Shown here piece by piece: positions 43,474 through 55,000 of a stretch of DNA of 64,000 nucleotides. Source of the DNA: Nemertoderma westbladi (lineage: Eukaryota > Xenacoelomorpha > Nemertodermatida > Nemertodermatidae); NCBI GenBank assembly GCA_032718475.1, contig JAUCBJ010001771.1:62001-126000 (forward strand), read 5' to 3'. Every line of letters starts with the position of its first letter. Positions within the stretch are counted from its first letter, which is position 1. The notes below the pieces were generated by a model. The model was given only the letters and a program-made list of their open reading frames with translations. It did no database searches and was not told where the DNA came from. Made by a program: the position numbers and the translations under genes.

Positions 43474-43569
43474 TTTTTAATTTATATTTTTCAATTATTT
43501 TATAAGCATAGGTAGGCCTACAGTGCTACTGTAATTGTGTGTTTCCAAATGTCATAAAAGAGCATAAAG
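43474..43569. repeat. Left copy of a 96-bp target-site duplication
   Basis: Matches 45285-45380 over 96 bp with one difference (G at 43525, A at 45336). The retrotransposon body starts at the next base. Confidence 0.9.
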
Positions 43570-45284
43570 CCAAGCTATATCTCTACTTCTTCAAAACCTC
43601 ACGGAAAACACTGAAGCGAAAGAATCGACTCTGGGAATATTCGTAGACCTATCGAAAGCGTTCGATACGGTTGATCACAATGTATTATTTAAAAAACTCG
43701 AACACTATGGAATAAGGGGATTAGCCTTGCAATGGTTTAAAAGCTACCTGGAAGAGAGATATCAGTCAGTTCAATACAAATCAACCTTATCAAACCAACA
43801 ATTAATCAAATGCGGTGTACCCCAAGGATCAATACTAGCTCCTTTATTATTTTTAATATACATGAACGACATAATTTCTTCATCAAAAACGTTAAATTTT
43901 ATCCTCTTTGCTGACGATTGTAATATATTTCTAACCGGTAAAAACATTTCTGAAATTTTACGGGAAGCAAATCTCGAACTAGAGAAAGTTATGATTTGGT
44001 TAAATACAAATAAATTATCCTTAAATATCACAAAAACAAAGTACATCATATTTAAAAATAATTCTAATCACCAATCATCACTAGGAAAATATTTAAAAAT
44101 CGGAGGTTGCAAAATTGAACAAGTAAATCATATAAAATTCCTGGGTATTTACATTAGTGAAAATTTAAAGTGGAATAGGCACGTCGATCACATCAGAGTT
44201 AAAATATCAAAAAATATTGGGGTAATAAATAAAATCAAACACTTCATACCATTTAAAATCAGATTAAGTCTTTATCACACATTGATCGAGTCCCATATTT
44301 CCTTTGCCCTTAACAGCCTGGGGTAATTGTCATGAGGTTCAACACGATACAGTTCTAAACCAGTTAATTAAACTACAAAAGAGATACATCCGAATTATCT
44401 TTTTAAAACCATATAACTTTCCTACCCATGAGTTGTTTAAAAATGTAAACATACTAAAACTTAAATCACTCTATAAGTATCGTTGTTTACTGTACATTTT
44501 CCGTCACCGATTAGGACTCCAACATCTTCCAGAAGGACTTAAATCAACCTTAGTTCCAATAAGTACTGTACATAAGTATCCAACTCGCGCGGCACAAAAC
44601 CACCACTATCGGCTCCCACTTTATCAAACGAACTACGGAAAATCCACAATATCATATCAGGCAGTCAAACTATGGAACATCATACCGGCCGAAATTCAAA
44701 CCTCAAAATCGTTATGCAAAGTAAAAAAACTTCTAAAGACATACCTTATCAATCTCCAATAACTCTGTACCGTACTGTATATTCCATGAAATACACATTC
44801 TATAAACATACAATAAAAATATTACATCTATCCTATTCCTATTATGTATACGGCAACCATTACAGCAAAAATAAAGTAAGATGGTGATCAGCCGTCAATG
44901 AATACTCAACCAAAACTGGCAAATCTAGACAAATAAATTGTGTAGTATTATACCATACTACTGCAAAAAAATGTTTGTAGCATTAATAAGCATAATTAAA
45001 AAAAAAAAAAAATATGACATTAAAATAAAAAATTAAGTATTAAAAATAATATATTTTCTAGCACAAAATAAGCCATGCTTCTGTGTTCGGAAATGTTGGC
45101 GCTTAGGAAGTGGCTATAGTATTTAGTAGTGGGGTCTGTGGCTGGGGGGGGGGGGGGGGGTATCAAGTAATCTAAGTATACTAGTAGTATGCAGTTTTTA
45201 ATGTTGTTGTTTAATTGTAATTGTTGAATTGTTTGTTTTAATAATAATAATAATTATTATAGTGAAAAAAAAAAAAAAAAAAAA
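43570..45284 (+). mobile_element. 5'-truncated non-LTR retrotransposon with poly(A) tail
   Basis: The insertion begins inside the reverse transcriptase, runs through a 3' UTR with a run of 17 G (45144-45160), and ends in about 19 A. It is flanked by the 96-bp direct repeats 43474-43569 and 45285-45380. 5' truncation, a 3' A-tail and flanking duplications are the signature of target-primed reverse transcription. Confidence 0.92.
43571..44762 (+). pseudogene. LINE reverse transcriptase, C-terminal half, one frameshift
   Basis: The frame opens at the truncation point (QAISLLLQNLTENTEAKEST) and shows RT motif A (LGIFVDLSKAFDTVDH), motif B (KCGVPQGSILAPLLFLIYMND) and motif C (FADDCNIF), followed by thumb-like FLGIYISENLKWNRHVDHI. 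Near 44310-44326 the frame shifts by one base. It then resumes as LTAWGNCHEVQHD through TRAAQNHHYRLP and the usual LWNIIPAEIQ end, stopping at 44762. The family is of the Jockey/CR1 type by these motifs; I cannot name the clade. The endonuclease and ORF1 are missing by 5' truncation, so the copy is dead on arrival. Confidence 0.88.
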
Positions 45285-45380
45285 TTTTTAATTTATATTT
45301 TTCAATTATTTTATAAGCATAGGTAGGCCTACAGTACTACTGTAATTGTGTGTTTCCAAATGTCATAAAAGAGCATAAAG
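45285..45380. repeat. Right copy of the 96-bp target-site duplication
   Basis: See 43474-43569. It starts directly after the A-tail. Confidence 0.9.
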
Positions 45381-45735
45381 TGTCGGCCTAATGATGACGG
45401 AATATTGTATATGTAAAACCAAATCCACATCCCACCCCTTTGATAAAATAAGTTGGGCTCCAGGTGAAAGAATGGAATTTTTAATAAAAGTGACGGATTT
45501 TTAATATTTTTGAAAGTAAATTGTCGGAATAAGACAGGTAGGCCTAGACCCTAATTACACCAACCGGAAATTCTACATTTATTATAAGCTACTGTATTGA
45601 TGATAAAAATTTGAATATTGACAGCGCAGCATTGTGTATTCAAAATTTCAAAAATTTTGGATTCGGCCAACAGAATTATGGGAATCCGTAACGAAAAGAT
45701 ATTTAAGCTAATAACGCTGAAATCCCGTTCGCGCA

Positions 45736-46420
45736 GTGAAACTTCCTCCTGTCGGTGCCAGACGAGATCAGTGGATAGCCGCGCTACCACGTCGCAGTGC
45801 AGGCAGACTGGCAGATGACGGCTCTCCGTTTAAGTACGGAAGCATTGCCGTCATTTGTATTCAACATTGGCCAGAGTTTCCCGCGGGAATTCCGTACAAG
45901 AAAGTCCCCGGCGGTTCCTTGCGACCAACAATACATCCATTCTACTTCCCTGGAGTTCCCTTATCGTGTGTTCCACCGCGACCCCCCACTCCACTTAAAC
46001 TCCCTCCCATTGAGGAACGCCAACTTCAGTTGCTCAACTGCTCAATGAGCGAGATTTAATTGGGGGCTTTTTGCAGCTGATTGAACCCGTTGTTTCTACG
46101 TGGCTAAAGGGAATCGCAGGATACGGTCGCGATACTAACATTTTTGTGAAGCGATCGAAGTTCCAAGTGCTTATTCCATAACGACGAATATATTAGACAG
46201 GTTACACTTTCCCGAGGATTCCAGCCCTAGTAAAGGGCCCAGAGTTACACATCACAGGTGATATTTTAGATGAGGATAATATATTTACCCAAGCCCTCAC
46301 TCGTGGTGGATTACAGGAATACAACTTGCTCCTCATGCCTCATCAACTGTTATGGTGCACTATGGCGTCTGCTGCGTGGGTGGATGCTGTACCGATGGAA
46401 CTATACGGTGCTACAAACAA
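45736..46420 (+). pseudogene. Second THAP-domain gene remnant
   Basis: The frame from 45736 has RRDQWIAALPRRSAG, AVICIQHWPEF (the last Cys and His of a THAP finger), then PGGSLRPTIHPFYFPGVP and PRPPTPLKLPP. This is the same order as the remnant at 24654-25089 (HWP, then FPxVP, then a proline-rich stretch). The N-terminal Cys pair is not readable. Protein-like text continues in other frames: NERDLIGGFLQLIEPVVSTW (about 46043-46100), ILDRLHFPEDSSPSKGP (about 46190) and DEDNIFTQALTRGGLQEYN (about 46275) to a stop near 46430. Several frameshifts make it a pseudogene. It supports a multi-copy THAP family in this genome. Confidence 0.55.
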
Positions 46421-46430
46421 CTAACTCAAG

Positions 46431-48057
46431 TAGTGCACATGATTGCGGTCTATTACGGTATCTCCCCACTACTGCCACCAATCTGCCAATACCTGCTTGC
46501 CGTACCCTAGCAAACACCCTTCTTAATGGAGTACAAAAGCGATCTATGGAAAGGCAGAACCCTATCCATCTATGGAAGGAGGAACCTGGCGTGAGAACTG
46601 TTAGGATAGTAAATGACCAGAGATAAAGAATATAGAGAGAGGTCAATGTATATTGTGGGGTGAGACAATATACCGCTAGTTGAATCCGCTATCATCTGTG
46701 TCAACATTCCCCTACCAATAGGGATACTGTTCACATCGTTTTTATGTCGCACAATGTACAGTACTAAACACGGTCGTTCTAGACTATATTGAATAGTTAG
46801 TACACAACACTCGTCCCCTTTGTTACAAGCCTCGCTGCGCTCGTCATTTATTTCTTGACACCAAAATATATTATGTTATTAATAATTACGATTGTGTACT
46901 AAATTTCATAAAAACCCTTTGATAACAATGTCTATAACAGTATAAAGCAATACCAAACCAATGGACTTCGCTAGCGAAGTCGGATGAAGGGGTGTGCCAG
47001 TCCTGTAGTATAGTAGTCCTTGGTGTGGACCCAATACAGTAATACTGTAGGAGTGGCGTGTTCTAGTATAGGCCTAATATAATACAATACAACACAATAT
47101 ACTGTAATAGTAATAAGCATAACACAATATCTACACTGTCCTCGAGATGGCGTACAATAGTACTATACCGGTACCGGTAACAATATTTATCAGTTTCTAT
47201 CTGATTTCAGGCTTGTTCGGACAGTGTCGTTCAAACGTACTACTGTAATACCGTAAACTGCACTCTGTTGTAGTTCTCGCAGAATTTAGATACCGGTGTA
47301 TTTAAACAGTATCATAAATACTGTAATAAGTAAAGCATATTACGGGTACAGTATTACAATATGTATGCGTACGATGGATGGGGGTGAGTGGTGGGCAATA
47401 TCAACCTCACCCACCACCCCCAGGAAAATGCGTCGCTGGGGTCTCTAAGTGCATCTGTTCTTAGAGATTTTCTCAAAGTGGTCTAAAATCTACAATAGAA
47501 ATTCTATACCAATAGGCCTAGGTATTACTGTATTAGCGTACTGGCATTTTTTAGGATTCATATAGTGGATTATAAGAAATGATTTATATTGAATGATGTT
47601 AAGATACTGTTGACTGTATTGGCCTATATTGTACTGTAAACCTATATAGATAAGTACTATTTATCAGTCTAAATGCCGCATGCGTAAATATACAGTATTA
47701 CCCACATTCCCAAAGTGATACCGATGGTTGTTGAAAATAATGACGGACTCTTGGGCTTGGCTAAATTCGTTAGCAAAACTAATAATTTCATTAAAGCAGT
47801 TAAAGTACTGTATTTTCATTTGTGTAGGCCCTTTACTGCTATACAGCTAGCCTACTGTATATACAGTAAGTGTATTGATTTTAAATGCAGTTTTAGTTTG
47901 AGATTATGAGATGCCAGGTTTCAACTTTCAAGTAAGATGGAACATACTGTACAGCTGTAGAACTAGTGCAATTTGAAACCTGAAATTAGAAAGATTTTAT
48001 TTATGATATCTTCATAGGCTACAATGTGTTCTATCTTCTAATTGAACGGTTGATTAA
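46431..48057. other. Spacer, no gene seen
   Basis: Rich in TACTGTA, TACCGGTA and TAGGCCTA words. Short open frames (for example minus 46401-46752) lack any domain. 46828-46845 repeats the CG-rich loop text seen near 3160. Confidence 0.4.
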
Positions 48058-50086
48058 CCTAATTGGTTAACTGTCTCATGTGTGACCCGGGCCTAATTGG
48101 TTAACTGTCTCATGTGTGACCCGGGCCTAATTGGTTAACTGGCTCATGTGTGACCCGGGCCTAATTGGTTAACTGGCTCATGTGTGACCCGGACCTAATT
48201 GGTTAACTGTCTCATGTGTGACCCGGGTCTAATTGGTTAACTGGCTCATGTGTGACCCGGACCTAATTGGTTAACTGTCTCATGTGTGACCCGGGCCTAA
48301 TTGGTTAACTGTCTCATGTGTGACCCGGGCCTAATTGGTTAACTGGCTCATGTGTGATCCGGGCCTAATTGGTTAACTGGCTCATGTGTGACCCGGACCT
48401 AATTGGTTAACTGTCTCATGTGTGACCCGGGCCTAATTGGTTAACTGGCTCATGTGTGACCCGGGCCTAATTGGTTAACTGGCTCATGTGTGACCCGGAC
48501 CTAATTGGTTAACTGTCTCATGTGTGACCCGGGCCTAATTGGTTAACTGGCTCATGTGTGACCCGGACCTAATTGGTTAACTGTCTCATGTGTGACCCGG
48601 GCCTAATTGGTTAACTGTCTCATGTGTGACCCGGACCTAATTGGTTAACTGTCTCATGTGTGACCCGGGCCTAATTGGTTAACTGGCTCATGTGTGACCC
48701 GGGCCTAATTGGTTAACTGTCTCATGTGTGACCCGGGCCTAATTGGTTAACTGTCTCATGTGTGACCCGGACCTAATTGGTTAACTGTCTCATGTGTGAC
48801 CCGGGCCTAATTGGTTAACTGTCTCATGTGTGACCCGGACCTAATTGGTTAACTGGCTCATGTGTGACCCGGGCCTAATTGGTTAACTGGCTCATGTGTG
48901 ACCCGGGCCTAATTGGTTAACTGGCTCATGTGTGACCCGGGCCTAATTGGTTAACTGGCTCATGTGTGACCCGGACCTAATTGGTTAACTGGCTCATGTG
49001 TGACCCGGGCCTAATTGGTTAACTGTCTCATGTGTGACCCGGGCCTAATTGGTTAACTGTCTCATGTGTGACCCGGGCCTAATTGGTTAACTGGCTCATG
49101 TGTGACCCGGGCCTAATTGGTTAACTGTCTCATGTGTGACCCGGGCCTAATTGGTTAACTGGCTCATGTGTGACCCGGGCCTAATTGGTTAACTGTCTCA
49201 TGTGTGACCCGGGCCTAATTGGTTAACTGGCTCATGTGTGACCCGGGCCTAATTGGTTAACTGGCTCATGTGTGACCCGGACCTAATTGGTTAACTGTCT
49301 CATGTGTGACCCGGGCCTAATTGGTTAACTGGCTCATGTGTGACCCGGACCTAATTGGTTAACTGTCTCATGTGTGACCCGGGCCTAATTGGTTAACTGG
49401 CTCATGTGTGACCCGGACCTAATTGGTTAACTGTCTCATGTGTGACCCGGGCCTAATTGGTTAACTGTCTCATGTGTGACCCGGGCCTAATTGGTTAACT
49501 GTCTCATGTGTGACCCGGGCCTAATTGGTTAACTGGCTCATGTGTGACCCGGGCCTAATTGGTTAACTGGCTCATGTGTGACCCGGGCCTAATTGGTTAA
49601 CTGGCTCATGTGTGACCCGGACCTAATTGGTTAACTGGCTCATGTGTGACCCGGGCCTAATTGGTTAACTGGCTCATGTGTGACCCGGGCCTAATTGGTT
49701 AACTGGCTCATGTGTGACCCGGGCCTAATTGGTTAACTGGCTCATGTGTGACCCGGACCTAATTGGTTAACTGGCTCATGTGTGACCCGGGCCTAATTGG
49801 TTAACTGGCTCATGTGTGACCCGGACCTAATTGGTTAACTGGCTCATGTGTGACCCGGGCCTAATTGGTTAACTGTCTCATGTGTGACCCGGGCCTAATT
49901 GGTTAACTGTCTCATGTGTGACCCGGGCCTAATTGGTTAACTGTCTCATGTGTGACCCGGGCCTAATTGGTTAACTGTCTCATGTGTGACCCGGGCCTAA
50001 TTGGTTAACTGGCTCATGTGTGACCCGGGCCTAATTGGTTAACTGTCTCATGTGTGACCCGGGCCTAATTGGTTAACTGTCTCATG
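48058..50086. repeat. 34-bp minisatellite, about 60 units
   Basis: The unit CCTAATTGGTTAACTGTCTC + ATGTGTGACCCGGG repeats without spacers from 48058 to the truncated last unit ending CTCATG at 50086. Two positions vary: base 17 (T or G) and base 34 (G or A). Rare variants are GATCCGGG and GGGTCT. Apart from these the units are identical, so turnover is recent. Confidence 0.97.
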
Positions 50087-51387
50087 ATTCGACGGGAAAT
50101 CACTTAGTTCATACTGTAGTTTACCTTGCTTTGCAATTGCAATTCAAAATCAATAAGCCCATGTTCTGTAAGCTTGCGGTGGTACCATTTTTTGATCATG
50201 CAGTATCTATGGGGATTGCGTGTTGTTAGTTCTAAAGAACTTTAATTCCAAACAGGATACGTCATTCATTACAGTTAGTTCCAAAATCTGAATATGAGTA
50301 ATCTTAACAGTAAACGTCATTATACAGTTAGTTCCAATGGAGGTGTAACCGTGTAATTTAACCGCAATTCATTATTGCATACAGTAGTTCCAATGGAGTA
50401 GTATCTTAGTTCTAAACCGAGCGTCATTTGTGCTAAACCGGATACGTCATTATAATCAAAGCGTCAGTCTGTCAGTAGTTCTAATTGTGAACGTCTTATT
50501 TAAATTTATGCTTATTTTTAATATTTCTAGAACATGGTTTTTAGTTATCCAATGTTATCAACAACAAAGATGTATTTTAATAGTGTTTTTTACTTCATAT
50601 TTCCCCACTTGATCTTTTTTCTCCGGGACCCTCATGGAAAACGAGTTTAATATGTCGGCGTCGGCTATCCCCAACACAAAAACAAAAACGTAGTTTTATA
50701 GGCCTATAAACTGATAAAAGGTGTAAGTACTGTAATAGCATATAGTAATTGTTTAGTTTAGTTTAATTTCGCCAGTATCAATAAAAGTATATCTCAAACA
50801 TACAAACACAAATTACTGAATTACAGAAATAAAGATAATCCATGATTAGGACAAAATTACAGTAAAATTAAATTTGAATATGACTGATGACTCGCTATTA
50901 TCTAAAATTATTGAGTTGACAGGTAATTTACGTACTGTAAGTAATGTAATGTACACGTTCTGTCTGTCTGTTATACAGTCTGCACTGCACTGCACCAAGA
51001 TACGTAAATACTTATACATATTATATACATTTTGTTTTTCGTAATGGCTGGCAAGTTACTCAATTGCGTTTTAAGGCGGGAATAAAATATAAATTAAATT
51101 TAGATTAATTAATTACAGATAAAACTCGATAAAAGAAAAATATTAAGTTATACAGTAGGCCTACCATAAGTAACAAGCAATATACTGATATGTGCCTCGA
51201 ATTAAACTAAAGACTACTAAAGAATTATAATTATTATAATAAAAATTATATTTTCCATATCATTTACTGGTCAGCTGGTATGCAGTATGAGTGGTATGTA
51301 TGTATTTACATTATATCGTCTATTATCGTACAATAAATAACTGAATAAATCCCAATCCACAATCTCGCTATCGGTCCGTTTAAACAC
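50087..51387. other. Spacer with degenerate short repeats
   Basis: 50230-50490 has several diverged copies of TACGTCATT..ACAGTTAGTTCCAA. No gene seen. Confidence 0.4.
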
Positions 51388-51655
51388 CCAAATTAAACCA
51401 AATTGACAAAATCACAACAAGTGACACCAAATCACAACAAATCACTCAATATAGCTAAAAAAATTCTAATTTTTATTTTTCAAATCGTTTATTGTTTTGG
51501 TTCCTTCCGGCCTGGCTACCATCTGACCATACTGTAACCTGCTCCTGTACTTTTCAATTGTTTTTGTGATTTGTTGTGATTTGGCATCATTCGGTGTGAT
51601 TTGGTTTTGGGATCATTTTTTGTGATTTGGTTTGTGATTTGGTGTGATTTAGTCT
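51388..51655. repeat. Foldback element of AAATCACAAC / GTTGTGATTT units
   Basis: ACCAAATCACAACAAATCAC (about 51427-51446) is matched in inverse by GTGATTTGTTGTGATTTGG (about 51567-51585). Further GTGATTTGGT units continue to 51655. No coding. Confidence 0.65.
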
Positions 51656-52006
51656 GGACCTGACGGCTGACGCTGACCATGCGCTGACAGTCAACAGTAC
51701 CTACTACAATAATATACTGTATAATACACTAGTGCAGTAGTGTACCGATAATACTGCTGTACTGTAATAGCTGTGTGTGGTGCATGGGCCGAAATGAGTT
51801 CTAGTCGAGTGAGGCCCCCATGCAACCAAGAAGAAAAGAAGATAGACAGATTGACAGATAAGGTATATCAGTATTGCAGTATGATATTCAAACGGTTACA
51901 GCATTAGGTAGAACAGCAGTTCTCACATACCGGTAGGTAGGACTGTACTGCAGTTAGTTTAGGACCACACGACATATCTACAGTATTATTATGTGAGTTC
52001 CCCACA

Positions 52007-52020
52007 CTACTCCCCCCCAG
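52007..52020 (-). promoter_or_regulatory. Polypurine tract and start of 3' LTR
   Basis: Minus strand CTGGGGGGGAGTAG is directly followed by TGTGGGG at 52006, 44 nt after the pol stop. This is the usual primer site for plus-strand DNA synthesis and the usual TG start of an LTR. Confidence 0.7.
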
Positions 52021-52063
52021 TGTGGTACTTGTATGAAACCTGTACACTCTTGAGTCTTTACAT

Positions 52064-55000
52064 TTAGATGCCCAAGCGTGATGGAAGTCGGGAAAACCTG
52101 CCTGACCTTGTGATAGTTGGTTGAGGAGCTGAGACAGGAGTCGGCCGAGATGGTGTTTGAGCTGGGATGAACGGGGGCGCTTCTGGACGGAGATGGTTCC
52201 GTGGCCGGGTTGGTGTATCATCTTTGTTGTCGTTGGACCCATCGAGCCTGGCTGGCTTTAGACGGTCGATCGAGATACACTCAACTTTGTCATTTGGAAA
52301 CAGAAGCCGATAGTATTTGGGAGTACGCTCCACAACAAAATATGGGCCTCTGTATGGTGGCTGGAGAACACGGCGATTCTTGTCCGGTTGCCGAACCCAG
52401 ACGAAGTTACACTTGTGAAGCTCAGGAGGAATGTAGGGAGCACCACCGGTATTGTGGAGTACAGGAGGCAGGCGCAAGTCAGCCATGGCATTCTGTAGGC
52501 GAGGAAGGAAAATACTTTGCCGAGAGTTTCGGTCTTGGATAAGTCCAGGAGGTGGTGATTCATGGAACTGACCAGGAACCGAGATTGGGGCACCAAACAC
52601 CAGTTCGCATGGAGCAGCGCCGATGTCCTCTTTGATGGTGGTACGGTAGCCCAGCAGGACTGTGTCTAGCTCGTCAGCCCAGTTGTCGGAACCCTCCAGC
52701 CGGGCTCGCAGGCCATCCTTGAGCTGCCGATGCAGCCTCTCGACCATCCCATTGGCCTGTGGATGGAAGGCAGTGGTAGTCGTGTGCTGGGTCCCCAAGA
52801 TCCTGTTCAAAGCCGCCCAGATCTCCGCAGTGAACTGGCTGCCCCGATCTGAGGTGATCCTCTGAGGGACTCCAAACCGTGCAACCCATGCGCTGAACAA
52901 TGCTCTGGCACAGTCATCTGAGGTCGGCGGTCCAGCCATTGGAATCACCTCACACCATCTGGTAAAGCGGTCAATAATGGTGAACAGGTGGTCAAAACCA
53001 CGAGACACAGGGAGAGGGCCAACTATGTCGACATGGATGTGCGCAAAGCGCTCCAGGGGTGGGTCGAGGTGTTGGAGTGGAGCCCTGGTGTGTTTGGAGA
53101 TTTTGGCACACTGGCATGCGTGGCACGTCTGTGCCCACTGAATACAGTTCTTTCTCATGGAAGGCCAGACGTATTTAGAGGCCACCATCTGGGCGGATGC
53201 CCGGGCTCCAGGATGCAGTGGTGCGTGCAATGCCTGGATGATTCGTCGACGCCAGGATGCTGGAACGAATGGCCGCGGTTGACTGGTCCGTCTGATGTCG
53301 CACCAGAGGCTGACGCCATTGTCGGCACTTCGTATCTGTCGCAAGACAAGGCCAGTGGCCAAGTCTCCAGCCTGAAGGAGTCGGGTTAGGTCTGGATCAG
53401 TCTTCTGAGCTTTTGCCATGTCGGCAAAATCGATGGTGACTGGCAGGATGGGTGCTAAGTCGATGGCATCGTTCGTAAAAGGTGTGGATGCAGCATCGGA
53501 GGCTGACCTCGACATTGCGTCGGCAACAGCATTGTCTCTCCCTGGAAGGTGCACCAGGTCAGTAGTAAACTCGGAGATGTAACATAAATGGCGGATCTGG
53601 CGTGGTGTCCTATCTGCCGATGATGTGATGGCGCCGACCAATGGTTTGTGGTCGGTGAAAACAGTGAATTTTCGCCCCTCGATGTACCAGGCAAAGTTCC
53701 TGATGGCCAGATAGACTGCCAGTAGTTCGCGATCGAAGGTGCTGTATTTAGTTTCAGCCAACTTCATTTTCGCTGAAAAGAAGGAGAGAGGAACCCACCT
53801 TCCGTCCTGGAATTGTTCAAGGACAGCGCCGACTGCACGGTCAGATGCGTCTGTGGAGACAGCAGTAAGGGCTCCTTCTCGGGGAAAAGCAAGAGTCGCG
53901 GCATTGAGCAGCAGCATCTTGACCTCCTGAAATGCATGAAACTGGGGCCAATTCCACTCCAGTCGAGTTGGTTTACCTGCCAGAACCTTGTGGAGAGGTT
54001 GGAGGACGTGGGCGGCATGGGAGAGGAAGCGTCTATAGAAGTTTATGACACCCAAGAACTCCTGAAGGTCTCTGACTGTTGCCGGTTCTGGGTACTGCTG
54101 GATTGCATCGATTCTGTCAGATGGTGGGCGGATGCCATCAGCAGAGATGGAGTGTCCCAGGATTGTGAGACTAGGAACACCGAAGACACACTTTTCAAGG
54201 TTGATCACCAGCCCATTTGCTGCGAGACGCCCACATAGCATCCTGACATCCTTCTCATGGTCAACCATCCCACAACTACCGATGAGAATGTCGTCCTGGT
54301 AGGGCTTGGAGGCTGGCACTGGTTCGCATACCTCATCCATCAGTCTCTGCTGTGCCTGAGATGCATTGGACAGTCCAAACCCGACTCTGGTAGACTCGAA
54401 CAGGCCGAACGGAGTCGTTATTGCTGTCTTTGCTATGTCGTCTTCATGGACAGGGATCTGATTGTAGGCGCGTTTGAGGTCAATCTTAGTAAAGAGATTG
54501 CAACCTGCGAATGTGTGTGCAAAGTCCTGGATGTTGGGCAGTGGGTATGAGTCATCCTCTGTGATTGAGTTCAATTTGCGGTAATCACCGCATGGGCGCC
54601 AAGAACCATCTGGCTTTGGCACCATGTGGAGTGGGCTGCTCCAGGCGCTCTTGGACCGCCGCATGCTGCCATCGGCAACTTGCCCAAGAATGACTCTCTT
54701 GGCAATTGCCAACTTTTCAGGAGAGAGTCTGCGTGGTTTCGACCGGACAGGCGGCCCATGGGTAGGTATACGGTGGGTTACACCATGGGCGACTGTCTTC
54801 GAAGAGAAATCTGGCTGAGTAATCGACGGAAACTCGGCCAGGATGTCATTCCAGCGACTGCTGGAAGATGGCAGGAGGGAGGAGATGCTTGGGCAGTGCC
54901 CATATGCCAGGATCTGGAGGGAGGCAAAGTCGATGCAAACACCCAAAAAGCGGAGGATGTCTAGGCCAATGATAGGACAGATGACATCAGCGACAGTGAA

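Noticed and set aside
48058-50086. CRISPR-like array
   Set aside because: The 34-bp units abut directly with no spacers and the setting is eukaryotic; it is a minisatellite.
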